A program made the position numbers and the translations under genes. Shown here one piece after another: positions 1-11,092 of a DNA stretch of 64,000 bases (position 1 is the stretch's first letter; each line of letters starts with the position of its first letter). Below the pieces are notes generated by a model, which saw nothing but the letters and a program-made list of their open reading frames with translations, was not told where the DNA came from and searched no databases. This stretch comes from Bromus sterilis. Lineage: Eukaryota; Streptophyta; Magnoliopsida; Poales; Poaceae. The stretch is taken from positions 301,702,031-301,766,030 of the forward strand of contig OX465600.1 of assembly GCA_950022295.1 (NCBI GenBank), given 5' to 3'.

Positions 1-2271
1 GGATGCACATATGAGCTAAGGTAAGCTCTCCAATGGAACTAGTGGGTGTGCATCTAACTTGCTCGCTCATGAAGACCTAGAGCTCGTTTTGAGGAGGCTC
101 ATCCTTGGAATATGCAAGCCAAGTTCTATAGTGTGAAGGTCCCCACATAACTATATGCATAATGATCATCTCTATGGAGTACAAGGATATAAAGGGAGTA
201 CTAGTGTGGATCTCTCAAAAGGATAGTAGTGTTGCCCCTTTCTCTCTTTTTATTTCTTTTTTTCTATTTTTTCTATTTTTTTGTATTTTTTTGTGGCCTC
301 AATGGCTCTTTCTATTTAACTCTCATTTTTCCTCTTTGGGATCTTTTAATGTGTCCACTTTGGGATCTTTTTCTCACTTAAGGGCAACACTCTATTTTAC
401 AAGAAGGTAAAGTAGATCGTTCACACTTTACAAGGTACTCAAAATCATAAAGAAGATGTAACTAACATGATGTATGCAATGTATGTCGCTGCCAGTGTAG
501 AAGGAACATGTATGACATGAAGATCAAGTCATGAAGAGGTGGATGTTGCATGGCAATATATCTCGGAAAGGCTATGTAAATGCCTTGATAGGTAGGTATG
601 GTGGCTGTTTTGAGGAAAGATATAAGGAGGTTTATGATGACAGAGCGTATCATGCCAAGGGTTTGGAAGTACCGGCGAAGGTGGACACCAACTCTCGGAG
701 TGAGAAGAAGGCAATGCACGGCACGGGAGAGGCTAGCAAAATATGGGAAGGTGGAACTGTCAACTTTCAATACTTACATTAGTCCGAAGAACCCATGCAC
801 TTATTATCGGTAACTCTCAATCTAGTAAGGAGGTTCACAAAGAGACAAGTACCCCGAGGAGGAGTGTATGGGGGTTTGGTTATCCTTGCGCATCCTCGAC
901 TCATGGTACGTGAGTGTACTCTAATATCCGACTCCTCAGAAGAGTAGTGATCCATCTAGTAGCTAGAGTTCTCAACTAGTTTTGTAGGTTTTGAAAATAA
1001 ACACGGATTGCCCAAAATACGACACCTATCACTAATAGGCTAGAGCTCTTGACACCAAAACTTCAAACATTACTCACATCAATACCTCAAAACCATTGCA
1101 AGTCACTACTAAAATTAAATAACAACCTCAATTACCTACTTCTCAAAACAAGACACAACTCAGTGCAACAACCAACTCTCTTTAACAAGATAAACATGAA
1201 AAACTAAAAAGATTTCCATCAACAAACTAAACAAAAGCCAAGGTCTTTCTAAAGACAAACTAAGACTAAAACTAAACATGACAGTAGCTATGGAAAGATA
1301 AAGAACACACAACAGCAAAAAGATAGGCATGAAGAATCCTATGATGTGTTCTAAATTTTGAAAGTGGAGCGTGTTTCTCTCCCACACAAAGTAAGACGGG
1401 ATCTAACTTGTTATGAACAGCAAGCAAAGCTAAAGAAAAGTAAAAACAAAACCTAAGAGCGAGACGCTCCAAGCATAGCACATAACGCATGAAGTGATAA
1501 AAATATAGTGAGACGAAGGACGAACTGATGATTGTTCATGGAGAAGGGGATGCACGGGGGCATCCCCAAGCTTAGACGCTTGAGTCTCCTTGAATATTTA
1601 TTGGGGATGCATGGGGGCATCCCCAAGATTGAGCGCTTGACACTCCTGGATCTTCTTTCATCATCTTCCATCGCACACTTGAAAACTCCCTTCATACATA
1701 ACTCATCATAAGCTGATTAGAGAGGTTAGTACCCTTAATAAAATAATTTTTACCCACTGGATATAAAGATATTCTTGAAGATCTACTGTTTCTCAAGAGT
1801 GCCAAAAAGTTTTTGCAAAGAAAAAGCAAGCTTAAGGTTTGCAAAAGTTAGGAGAGACAAAACGTGGCAGAATCTGTGAAAAACAGAACAGCAGGTAGTA
1901 GAGAATTTTTTAGGGGCACTTCTGCAACTCAAATCAAAAAACTCAGAACATACGGAAGTTTCGTAATTATATAGAGCATACTTTGTAAAAGTTTCAGCTC
2001 AAAAAGATGAACTGGGATTTTTCTGGAATTTTTCTGGTCACGAGGACAGAATCTGTTTTCTGGACAGCATGTCACAACTTTTACTTCCCTTGCCATAAGA
2101 GGCTATAACTTGGCACAAAGCTGAAAAATAAAGATAAAATGATGTTGCTACAGTAGTAACAATCATCAAGACACAACAAAAGAAAAAATAAAAACCTAAA
2201 TTCGTTGCGGGTTGCCTCCCGAAAGCGCTTTCTTTTATGCCTTTAAGCTAGGCATGATGCAAAAAGATCAA
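1..2271 (-). other. non-coding 3' internal region of element A'
   Basis: No credible coding sequence. The stretch between the protease remnant and the missing 3' LTR holds a 55-bp imperfect direct repeat at about 1545-1640, in which GGGGATGC / GCATCCCC palindromes recur, and several A/T-rich stretches. It is the reverse complement of 32617-34887 in element A. Short ORFs here lack codon structure or similarity that I recognise. Confidence 0.75.
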
Positions 2272-2595
2272 TCAAGTTTTATCAAGACAAAGAGAATAAC
2301 TAGCCCGAGTAACGGACTCAAAAGGTAACTTTATTTTCTTTCTAGGGAAGTGTTCCATCCCATTTTTGAATGGGAATTGGAATTTTATATTCCCCTCTTT
2401 CATGTCAATAACCGCACCAACGGTGCGAAGAAAAGGACGTCCCAAAATAATTGGACATAAAGGTTCACACTCTATATCCATAACAATAAAATCAACGGGA
2501 ACATAGTTGTCCTTGACAATGATAAGAACATCGTCGATCTTCCCAAAAGGTTTCTTTATGGAAGAATCAACACAAGACGAACACCAAAAGAACAA
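2272..2595 (-). pseudogene. aspartic protease remnant, element A'
   Basis: A 107-aa frame continues the retroviral-type protease begun at the end of the upstream gag frame, but in a different reading frame. The visible motif CPIILGRPFL is the conserved ILGRPFL segment after the active site in Ty3/Gypsy proteases. The overlap with the gag ORF (2556-2595) marks a frameshift. The identical break is present in element A, so it predates the two copies or was shared between them. Confidence 0.7.
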
Positions 2596-4337
2596 GGCTC
2601 AAAGGGTTTCAATTCAAACATATCAAATATTCTTTTGGGCATAACGGAGGTACTAGCTCCAACATCACATAAAGCATAGCAAGAGAAGTTATTTAATTTA
2701 ATTTTGATCATAGGATCCCAACCATCATCTAGCTTCCTAGGTATGGAGGCTTCTACTCTAAGCTTCTCCTCCCTAGCTTTGATGAGAGCATTTGTGATAT
2801 GCTCCGTGAAGGCAAGATTAAGTGTGCTAGTGTGGGGGTCTCTAGACATTTTGTGTAACAAGCTAATAACTTCTGAGAGGGTACAACTATCAAAGGTGGT
2901 AGTAGTGTCATCTAGGCTCACTTGTTTGAAACCCTCCATGTTCATAGGAGTTTCTTCATCTACGGTTGAGGTATTAGCATCACCATTAATAGGTCCAACG
3001 GGACTAGGAGTGCATTGGGTGCTAATAGTTTGGGTATCCTCAACAATTTGGATAGTGGCAACTGTGTGGTGTGTAGGAAGGCTCTTAATTCTATCCTCTT
3101 CCTCTTTTTCTCTAGCCCATCTTTCTTTAAGTTCAGCCATCATCCTAATATTTTCATTAATTTGTAATTTGATAGCATCAATAGGAGTGGCCTTATTCTC
3201 CTCAAGGGGGGAGGTTCTAATTTTAAGCATCTCAATATCAAGAGCTAAGATTTCTATCTTCAAAGAGAGATTATCTATTTTAGCTAATTTCTCTTCTACA
3301 TTTTTGTTGAAGGCTTTTTGGGTAGTGATAAAGTCTCTAAGCATGTTTTCTAATTCAGAAGAGGGATTCTTGTTGATAGGGTAAGTGTTGTCGTTCCCAT
3401 AGTTGGATGGAAACGTTCTAGGATTGCTAGCAAAATTTCCCCTATAAGCATTGTTGTTGAAGTTGTTTCTAGCAATAAAGTTCACATCTACTTGTTCTTG
3501 AGCAACCAAAGAACTTAAAGGAACATCATGAGGATCAATAGAGGGTTTCTTGGTAAGTAGAGACATAATTAAGTCAACTTTTTCATTGAGGGAGGTAATT
3601 TCCTCAGAGTTTACCTTCCTACCTGTTGGAGCGCGTTCGGTGTGCCATTGGGAATAATTGGTCATCATTTCATCGAGAAGCTTCGTGGCAACACCAAGTG
3701 TTGTTGACATAAAGGTTCCTCCCGCGGCCGAATCTAACAGGTTCCGCGAGGTAAAGTTCAAGCCTGCATAAAAAGTCTGGATAACCATCCAGGTATTCAA
3801 ATCATGTGTAAGGCATTTCTTAACAAGAGATTTCATTCGTTCCCAAGCTTGGGCAACGTGTTCATTATCCAATTGATTAAAATTCATAATATTACTCCTC
3901 AATTGGATAATCTTAGCAGGAGGGTAGTACTTCCCTATAAAAGCATCTTTGCACTTATCCCAAGAATCTATGCTATTCCTAGGCAAAGATTGAAACCAGA
4001 TTTTAGCATCTCCCCTTAAAGAGAAAGGAAAGAGCTTGAGCTTAACAAAATCACCTTCTACTTCTTTATACTTTTGCATATCACATAATTCAACAAAATT
4101 ATTCAAGTGTAAAGCAGCATCATCTCCAGCACCAGAGAATTGATCTCTCATAACAAGGTTTAGCAAAGCAGGTTTAATTTCATAAAAGGTAGCTGAAGTG
4201 GCAGGTGTGGCAATGGGAGTGCAGATAAAGTCTTGGTTGTTGTGACTAGTGAAGTCACACAACTTGGTGTTTTCAGTGGAACCCATAATAGCAGCAAGTG
4301 TGGCAGATTTTTTTGTAGTTTTTGATAAAAGACACAA
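2556..4337 (-). CDS. gag: Gag (capsid) polyprotein, element A', Athila-type
   Basis: Open frame of 593 aa. The Retrotrans_gag-like core lies at about residues 65-190 and includes LFPFSLRGDAKIWFQSLP and the KYYPP motif typical of Athila gags. Residues 330-430 are Lys/Glu/Leu rich and look coiled-coil. Residues 550-580 start a protease with CDVGAST in place of the usual D-T/S-G. It would build the cytoplasmic virus-like particle that packages the element RNA. An alternative start is the Met of MGSTENTK, about 18 codons downstream. It differs from the copy in element A at only two residues that I could see (N/K and S/N). No zinc knuckle is evident. It ends where the frame shifts into the protease remnant. 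Confidence 0.85.
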   Translation of the reverse strand: MCLLSKTTKKSATLAAIMGSTENTKLCDFTSHNNQDFICTPIATPATSATFYEIKPALLNLVMRDQFSGAGDDAALHLNNFVELCDMQKYKEVEGDFVKLKLFPFSLRGDAKIWFQSLPRNSIDSWDKCKDAFIGKYYPPAKIIQLRSNIMNFNQLDNEHVAQAWERMKSLVKKCLTHDLNTWMVIQTFYAGLNFTSRNLLDSAAGGTFMSTTLGVATKLLDEMMTNYSQWHTERAPTGRKVNSEEITSLNEKVDLIMSLLTKKPSIDPHDVPLSSLVAQEQVDVNFIARNNFNNNAYRGNFASNPRTFPSNYGNDNTYPINKNPSSELENMLRDFITTQKAFNKNVEEKLAKIDNLSLKIEILALDIEMLKIRTSPLEENKATPIDAIKLQINENIRMMAELKERWAREKEEEDRIKSLPTHHTVATIQIVEDTQTISTQCTPSPVGPINGDANTSTVDEETPMNMEGFKQVSLDDTTTTFDSCTLSEVISLLHKMSRDPHTSTLNLAFTEHITNALIKAREEKLRVEASIPRKLDDGWDPMIKIKLNNFSCYALCDVGASTSVMPKRIFDMFELKPFEPCSFGVRLVLILP

Positions 4338-4421
4338 AGATAAAAACTGAAAGGTAAACTAACAAGACTAAAAAACAAAGGTAAAGGGTAGTGTGCAACT
4401 CCCCTATCTTAGCACTCGGAG

Positions 4422-4439
4422 TCCCCGGCAACAGCGCCA
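4422..4439 (-). other. primer binding site, element A'
   Basis: Read on the minus strand, TGGCGCTGTTGCCGGGGA begins 11 bp after the LTR end. It is the usual Triticeae Gypsy-type tRNA primer site (TGGCGCCGTTGCCGGGGA in most relatives) with one change. Confidence 0.8.
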
Positions 4440-4450
4440 GAAATTTGGCT

Positions 4451-6095
4451 TGATGCGCGAGGTAATGATAGTGATTTCTCGCCCTTCGTTGGTGAGCCCC
4501 AAGTAGAAGGCGTGATGTAGCACAGCAGCAAATTTCCCTCGGTGAAGATACCAAGGTTTGTCTCCAGTAGGACTCCAGAGATGATAAGTAGGTGTCAGCG
4601 GCGCAACTGACGCGGACCTGCACACAGACACGATAACTATGTTCCCAACAAAGTTCAGAGAGGTTGTCAATCTCTCCGGTCTTGTTGTTCACAAAGGGTC
4701 AAACACAAGGGACAATGATAGTAATTGAAAGTAAAAGCAGAAAAGTAAATGAGCGTCAAAAGTGTAAACAGTGCTGAGGATACGGACCGGGATATGTGAT
4801 GTTCGCTAGTGATGTCTCTCTCCCAAAAGACGATAAATTTGCTATGCGAGGTAAACAAATTACAGAAAGGCAATTGACAGGATTATGAACGCACCGCAAT
4901 GCTAACTATGCTACAAAAGAAAGGACGAGGCTCAAAAGCATGGGCAGTACACCAAAATAAGTAGACCGAAATCCAACTGCATCTACTACTAATCATCCAC
5001 CTTGAGATATCTATCCAGAACATCTCGCTGGTATTAAGTTGCAAGCCCCACCCAAAGTGTAAACCCAAAGCAACAGACAACTACACTAAAAGAACTTTGC
5101 GTAAAGTAAACAATCCTTGTAACCGCGGTTACAAGCACCGTTGTTTTCCCCCTTGTGGCAACATCACATCCCCTAGACTCATGTTTCTGTCACTCAAGCG
5201 TGTCATCGGGGGGCATGAACCTACAATCGAGCAAAACGTTCCCTCTTGGAGTCACTGCCTACTACTTGGCCAAAGCAATAAACAGCAACGGAGAACATGC
5301 AAGAATTACTTAGGAACAAAAATATAAGAGATAGGAATCAAATATATTACTCAATCACAATCTGAACATAATATCATAATCCAATCAGATCCTATCAAAC
5401 TCAACATAGCAATAGCACAAAATATTACAAAAGTGCCTCGATCATGTAGGTCAGCTGACGAGGTCTAAACCATGAAGAACAAAGAGGGGAGGAGAACATC
5501 ACATAGCTACTGATCACGGACCCATGGTCCAAGGAAAACTACTCACGAGACATCCGGGGAGCATCCATGGTGGAGAGGAGACTCCCGGAGGTCAATCCTC
5601 CCTCCGGCAGGGTGCCGAGAAGAGGTTTCTGGTGCTCCCGATCTTGGAAGCGCGGCGGCGGCGGAACAGAGGCGAGTTTTCGAAATAGGGTTCCTCCCTC
5701 GGAGTTTCCCCGTGACGGAGAATAAATAGGAGAAGGGGGGCAGCCAGAGGTGGACCAGGGGCCCCAGGCGCCCCCTGGCGCGGCCAGGGGTGGGGCCACG
5801 CTGGGTGGCCGCCTTGGCCCCCCTGGCTCCCCTCTGGCCCCTCCCGGGCTCTTCTCGAAGCTTCCTGTACGCTGATTTTTCCTGTATTTTTCCCGGAATT
5901 TTTCTGGCACTTTTTATATGGGGGAAAATTGAAATAGAAAAACAGCAGAAAACAGGAACTGGCACTGGGGTGCACTGAGTTTATAGGTTAGTCCAAATAT
6001 AATCAAAAGTGTATGAAAGTGTATCTAGATCATAGAAATATCACACAAACATGCATGGAGCAAGCAGAAATTATAGATACGTTTTGGACGTATCA
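4451..6095 (-). repeat. 5' LTR of element A'
   Basis: 1645 bp, beginning TGATACGTCCAAAACGTATC (at 6095, reading left) and ending CGCGCATCA at 4451, so TG...CA termini. It contains a GC-rich segment with a CCAGGGG-type inverted repeat (about 5755-5830) and a poly-purine/pyrimidine leader. The frames running through it are LTR sequence, not genes. Confidence 0.9.
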
Positions 6096-6511
6096 GTAAC
6101 ACACCGATTCTAAAGGTTTAGAGGTTTAAGTTTTTTTTTAATTATTTTCTTTTTGGTTTCAATAGTTTAGGGTTCAGGGTTTATTAATTCTTTTCTGTTG
6201 TATTTAGGATTACTGTTTATTTTACGCTTTTACATAATGTAAAATGCATATATATATACATGTAGAATAACTCGTAGCTAGCTAGAACCATCATATATAG
6301 TAGAATTATCGTACCACCAACATATATATACATCGATCATATATAGTACTAGTCCCTCACCACCGCCCCTCTTTGCTTGCCTCGAGCCCACAACAGTGGA
6401 GGGCATTTGAATATACATACAGTATACATCATATGGACAACACACCAGTTTCCTATTACATATGGTAAGGGAATTCTCCGGTCGACTTATTTAGGACTTC
6501 ACGAAGAAGAA
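6096..6511. other. left segment of CACTA-2
   Basis: 416 bp between elements A' and C. It contains the final coding exon of the CACTA-2 TNPA/Ulp1 gene at its right end (to 6456) and then A/T-rich 3' sequence with TATATATA runs. The last five bases, AAGAA (6507-6511), are the target copy of element C. Confidence 0.7.
6456..6506 (-). pseudogene. last exon (3' part) of the CACTA-2 TNPA/Ulp1 gene
   Basis: When element C and one target copy are ignored, the minus-strand frame at 15236-15300 (ending in an EEIAGFL segment) runs straight into this short stretch and stops at TAA (6456-6458). This indicates that element C landed inside the terminal coding exon. The exon is too short to be recognised alone; the assignment rests on frame continuity and the AAGAA duplication. 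Confidence 0.55.
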
Positions 6512-9500
6512 TGTCACAACCCCAAGCTAGGTATGTGCTAGGAATAGCAAGTCCCTTTGCATCATGTGAAAAATTCAAAAAGAAATTCAAAAATGGGGAA
6601 AAGAAAAGCCCTGAGAAATTATATCAAATGGCCAGATAAAAATCTTTTTCCAAAAATCATTTGAGTATTTTGAAAATTCCTATAAATGATGCTGATCATT
6701 TTAAAAGTGGTTTGGGTTCATTCCCATGCCCATGGAATATTCAAAAATTCAAAAGGTGCCCTAGAAATTAAATAAATACCCTATTTGAATTAAAATTCAA
6801 ATTATTTGAATTTTAAAAGTGCTCAAATTTTATGAGTGGCTAGCTCTATAATTTATGAGGCCACATAAAAATTTGGGGCATTTAATAAAATGCCTAGGTA
6901 TTTTTATCTAGGCAGAACAAATAGAACAAAATTAAATAAAAGAAAAAGAACAAAGAAGAGAGAGAAGAGGCCCAACTTACCTGTACCTGGCCCAGCAGCA
7001 GCCCAGCCCAGCCCACCAGGGGGCACATGCGTCTTCTTCCTCTGCCAGGAAGGCACGCAGGTCGCCGGCGAACGGCGTGCGGCCGCCAGGCAGCTGCCTG
7101 CCTCCCCCAGGCCACGTCCTGCCGTCCAAAGACGTATGGGAGGTGCCCTGGTCCATTCCCCCTCCTCTGTCTCGCTCTCCACCTCTCTGCTTCACCGTTC
7201 CGCGCAGCCCGAGCCCCAGCCGGAGAGCACCGCCGTGCGCGCGCGTGACCCCGGCCACTCACCAGCTGCGCCACCGTGTCCTCCGTGTTCACCGCCGTCG
7301 TGTTCGTCATCTCCCGCACGGAATCGAGCCAGGGAGCCCCGAGTACGCCGCCTTCTTCTCCGAGTTCCGCCGGCCGCCGTGGACCTCATCGCCAAATTAG
7401 TCATCCTCGAGTTCTCCTCGGCCCCGTCGACTGCGCCATCACGTTTGGGGTGAGCTTCTGCTCGTTTTCCCCCATCTCACGCTCTCTCCCGTGCACCGTA
7501 GCCCCACCTCCACCTCACCAGTCGCCGGCCGCTGCCATGGTTGGGGTAGCCGTCGCCCTGGAGCTCGTCTTTGGCCCCCTCCGAAGCCACTCGATGCGGA
7601 AGCCCGCGAGGAGCAGTTCCGTGCCCTCCAGACCCCTCCCCGTGCCCAAACCATTAACCCCTCCCCTCTCTCACTGTCCGGTAGGCCCAAGGCCATTAGC
7701 CAGTTAATCCCCCCGTTAGCCACTGACAGTGGGGCCCAAAGCCCCTAATCCCTGGTTAGTTTAAAACTAATCGGTTTAGTTAACCCAGTGAGGCTGACCA
7801 GTGGGACCCCCCTGTCAGGTCAGCCCATGACGTCAGCTTGGTGTCACTCTGACGCAGTAAATCTTTTAAATCTTTTTTATAATTCCAGAAATTACAGAAA
7901 ATGGCCAAAACTTCAATAAATCATAAAAAAATTCATTTTAACTCCAAATTGTACAAATAATATGTCTAAAATTATCAGAAAAATATAAGGATTATGAATA
8001 TGCAATTTGTTTTCATGTTTGACCATTTTAAAATGGGTGAACAGTAGCAAACATGCATATGGATCCTTTTCAAATTCAACTTTGGAGTGATTTTGCAATT
8101 GACTTTGCAACACACTTAATTTGAATGGTTTCACCCCCACATCAGAAACATTATCTTCAACTATACCACCTCACTTCATGATCAACATTTTCAAATGAAC
8201 TTTCATGCATTCAAATGCATTTGAAATTCATCGATAAATCAAATGGAGTTTGAATTTGCATTTCAAATGCAATATACTCCTTTTAAATAGAATGCTCAAC
8301 ACATCAGTACCATGAACATCACCATTACAATCTTATTCATGTGATTGTGCATTGTACATTATGTTGATCCTATGATTGTCATGTTGCTGATAGACGTGCA
8401 ACCGGAATCGGAGGCCACCCCCTTCATTGACGACACCATTATCGAAACCTCGTCAGAAAGGCAAGCAAACCCCCATTGATCATGTCGATAAAATCCCATT
8501 TCCCTCTCATGTCTCGCTTATGCATTGTTTAGGATGATCACCATGATAACGTTTCTACCGCATAGTTGAACCCATATCCTTTGCATGACCTATCATCTTG
8601 TCACAGTAGTAAGCAAACCACAATCCTAGCAGATGTAGGAGTTGGTTGATATCATGTGGCCCCTGCAACTGTTACTGCTTATTGCATGCTTAGTGATGCA
8701 ACAAGGTTGCTTTTGATGTGAGTCGGGATGATGATAAACATGGTGTTGATGAAAGTGAAATGTGTTGGTGAATCTACCCTAATACAAGGTGAACGATGAG
8801 AGGCTGTGTAGGAGTACACAGTGGGTTGTCTCGTTGAACACCTCCTTAAGTCCGAGTTCTTGTGTGGTGATCCAAGAAGAAGAGTACAACCACACATTGG
8901 GCTCACTGACCCCTCTCATCCTAGTACCTCACCCCGTTCGAACCCCAAGAGTCGCAGTAGTTCGGAGTTCTGGTAGGGCTGTGGCACGGTCTACGAAGTG
9001 GATGAACGGCTTTTCAAGACCGGCTTGGGACCCTGCACACATCGTTTGAGGCTGTACTGGAACCTCGGCCGGACTTCCATACGGATCCCCCTCAGATAGG
9101 CGACTCTCTGGACTAGAACGGAGCTTTGGGCGAAGTGTTGTGGTGGCATCCTCGCTGTCATCTCTTGAACGGTGACATGCAAAAGGCGGTAACTGATGAC
9201 ACGTGTGTGTAGCGGTACACCCCTGCAGGGTTAATAAAACTATTCGAAAAGCCGCGTCCGCGGTTATGGACTGCTTGGAAATCTTAGCTTGATTATTAGA
9301 CAACTTGAACTGGATACTTCTAAAACACACCAAGATAAGCGTGAGTGCTATGGTGTGCTTCTCGTGGGGAAGTCGAGGAAGTAACCATAGTGGTGTATTG
9401 GTTGAAGAGATGTAGTGGACTCGTGTACGCTTCTTACCTCAAGTCTGGTACTCGTAGTTCAGGACTAGCCTAGTCAAAGCTGGCACTTCTGCAAGTGAAA

Positions 9501-10397
9501 CCCCACCTCCCTTTACCTTGATACATGTGCATGAGTAGAATAGTTCCTACGTAAGTCTTGCTGAGTACGACTTTGTACTCACGTTTTCTTAATCTATGTT
9601 TTAGATGAACCCACCGACCCCGATGGTGACTTCTAACCGAAGCTCGAAGAATGAAGACTCAGACCAAGACCAAGCTAGTGTAGTCCCAGTCAGACGACTG
9701 GTTCCCTCGTGGAGGGCTTGTTTTTAGATAAGGCTTCTCTAAGCCATTTGTTAAACTTGTCTGTACTCAGACCTACTTTGCTTCCGCTTGTCTGTTGTAA
9801 TGTTGGATCACATGCTTGTGATCTCTGTGTGCACTCTGTAAGAGTTATCAATAAAGTATATACTTTGTAGAGAATTGCAATGATACCTGCTATTCATACA
9901 AGGCATGTGTGCTGCGTGTATGTTTATAACATGCATGTCTTAGTATGGGTTTTCGAGACCTTAGTTGTTATCTAGCTGGCGGTCTTTTATACACCAAGTG
10001 GCCCTTAGATGTGCGCAGCTTGGGGCATCGCGATGCGATTGTTCGAGACTCTGTCTCGTGCACACTCTGATGTATGATCGAGCCCGCCCTAGACCCCGAC
10101 TAAGTGATCGGGCTGGAGTAAGTCTATGTAAGGGTTATAATACAATCGATAGTATGGTTGAGGCCACTTGTCTATGAGTATGGGAGTTCACCACCCATAT
10201 CATTGAGACTTGTGTGCGGACGATGAGGACCCATTTCAGTTGATCATCCGGCCTGGATGGGATGCCCCTCACGTTTGATGCTTTCCGAGAACGTTCTGTG
10301 CTTGACCTTGTCTGCTTAGACAAGTGGGTACGGTTCTCGGCTCTCCATATGATTGTGTTGTAGCAAGGCTTGCATACGCTAACCCCGGGTCCCGACA
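6512..10397 (+). repeat. 5' LTR of element C (3.9 kb)
   Basis: Unusually long LTR of 3886 bp. Its first 450 bp are A/T-rich, 6970-7750 is very GC-rich, and 7900-8350 is again A/T-rich. The GC-rich block produces many overlapping open frames on both strands, none convincing as a gene. It ends GGTCCCGACA just before the primer binding site. Confidence 0.88.
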
Positions 10398-11092
10398 GAC
10401 TTGGTATCAGAGCAGGACTGACTGTAGGATTATCAGCCTTGGCCGAAGTCGAGTCTAGCCTTCTATAGTTATATAGTTACTATGGGTATATAAGGGAAGA
10501 ACGTATGGCTTCTTTTTCTCCTTACCCTCATCGTTCTGAGTTCTGAGTCACCCTCATCTTATTCTACGGGAAGATAGGACTAGGCTCATCTATGTCTGAT
10601 TAGAACATCTCGTTGTTTGCTCCCTTGTAGCCGTAGGAAAGTTGTGTCCGGTTTCCTAGCATTATTTTAATGCTGATTTCTTACATCGTATTATGTAAGT
10701 GTTGTATCTACATTGAAAGAAAATTGTTTTCTTGCAATTACAGCCGTTATGCTGTCCGAGTCATTCCAGGTTTCTTCAAAATTTGATGCATTTGCAAAAT
10801 TCTTCCCTCCTTTTGGGTTGTCCTTTTAGAAGAACTTCTAGGTGGCATTCCCGACAGTTCCATAGTGTTTGATGTAGGTTTTCTTCTAGAAACCTATAGT
10901 GTTTCAATTGCAGCTCTTGCTCCCACTTTAGATGTCTTCTAGCCAGAAGAACCACACTAACCATCGTGTTGGGGTACTTTGCTACTCTGACATATCTGTT
11001 GTAGCCCTAGTAGGCCATGGTCATCCTCAGGAAAACCATCCAGTAACAAAACTCCTTAAACCTAGCCACCCGACAGATGTGTAGAGTTCATA
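10398..11092 (+). other. truncated leader of element C: primer binding site, no gag or protease
   Basis: TGGTATCAGAGC (from 10402) is the canonical initiator-Met tRNA primer site. The next 680 bp contain stops in all frames and no gag, zinc-knuckle or protease motif, so the gag-protease part was lost, probably by one internal deletion. At about 11078 the sequence enters the linker preceding the reverse transcriptase. Confidence 0.8.

Larger units (their letters stand above)
1..6095 (-). mobile_element. Athila-type Ty3/Gypsy element A' (partial, non-autonomous)
   Basis: Minus-strand LTR element cut by the left window edge. Its 5' LTR is 4451-6095, followed (reading leftward) by a primer binding site, a gag ORF, a protease remnant and about 2.2 kb of non-coding tail. 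There is no reverse transcriptase or integrase, so it would depend on helper proteins. The gag resembles the Athila lineage; the Triticeae family is probably Sabrina/WHAM-like, a name given from memory. It is the mirror image of element A: paired positions sum to 34888 over the first 5 kb. It is inserted in CACTA-2; the 5 bp outside the LTR are GTAAC (6096-6100), and the matching target copy lies outside the window. Confidence 0.9.

Noticed and set aside
2704..3384. 226-codon plus-strand open frame (and its mirror at 31504-32184 on the minus strand)
   Set aside because: It is the exact antisense of the Gag coiled-coil region; Ser/Leu-rich composition is the complement of the Gag codons.
5539..5978. 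Open frames of 120-150 codons in the LTRs, repeated in A', A, D and B
   Set aside because: They coincide with the GC-rich LTR block, occur in several frames at once, change with every indel between copies, and have low-complexity Pro/Gly/Arg translations.
6890..7748. Cluster of overlapping open frames up to 187 codons on both strands
   Set aside because: GC-rich part of the element C LTR; all six frames are partly open, no motif appears, and the 3' LTR copy lacks most of it.
8690..10350. Possible genes in the second half of the element C 5' LTR
   Set aside because: The sequence recurs in part in the 3' LTR and has no protein motif.
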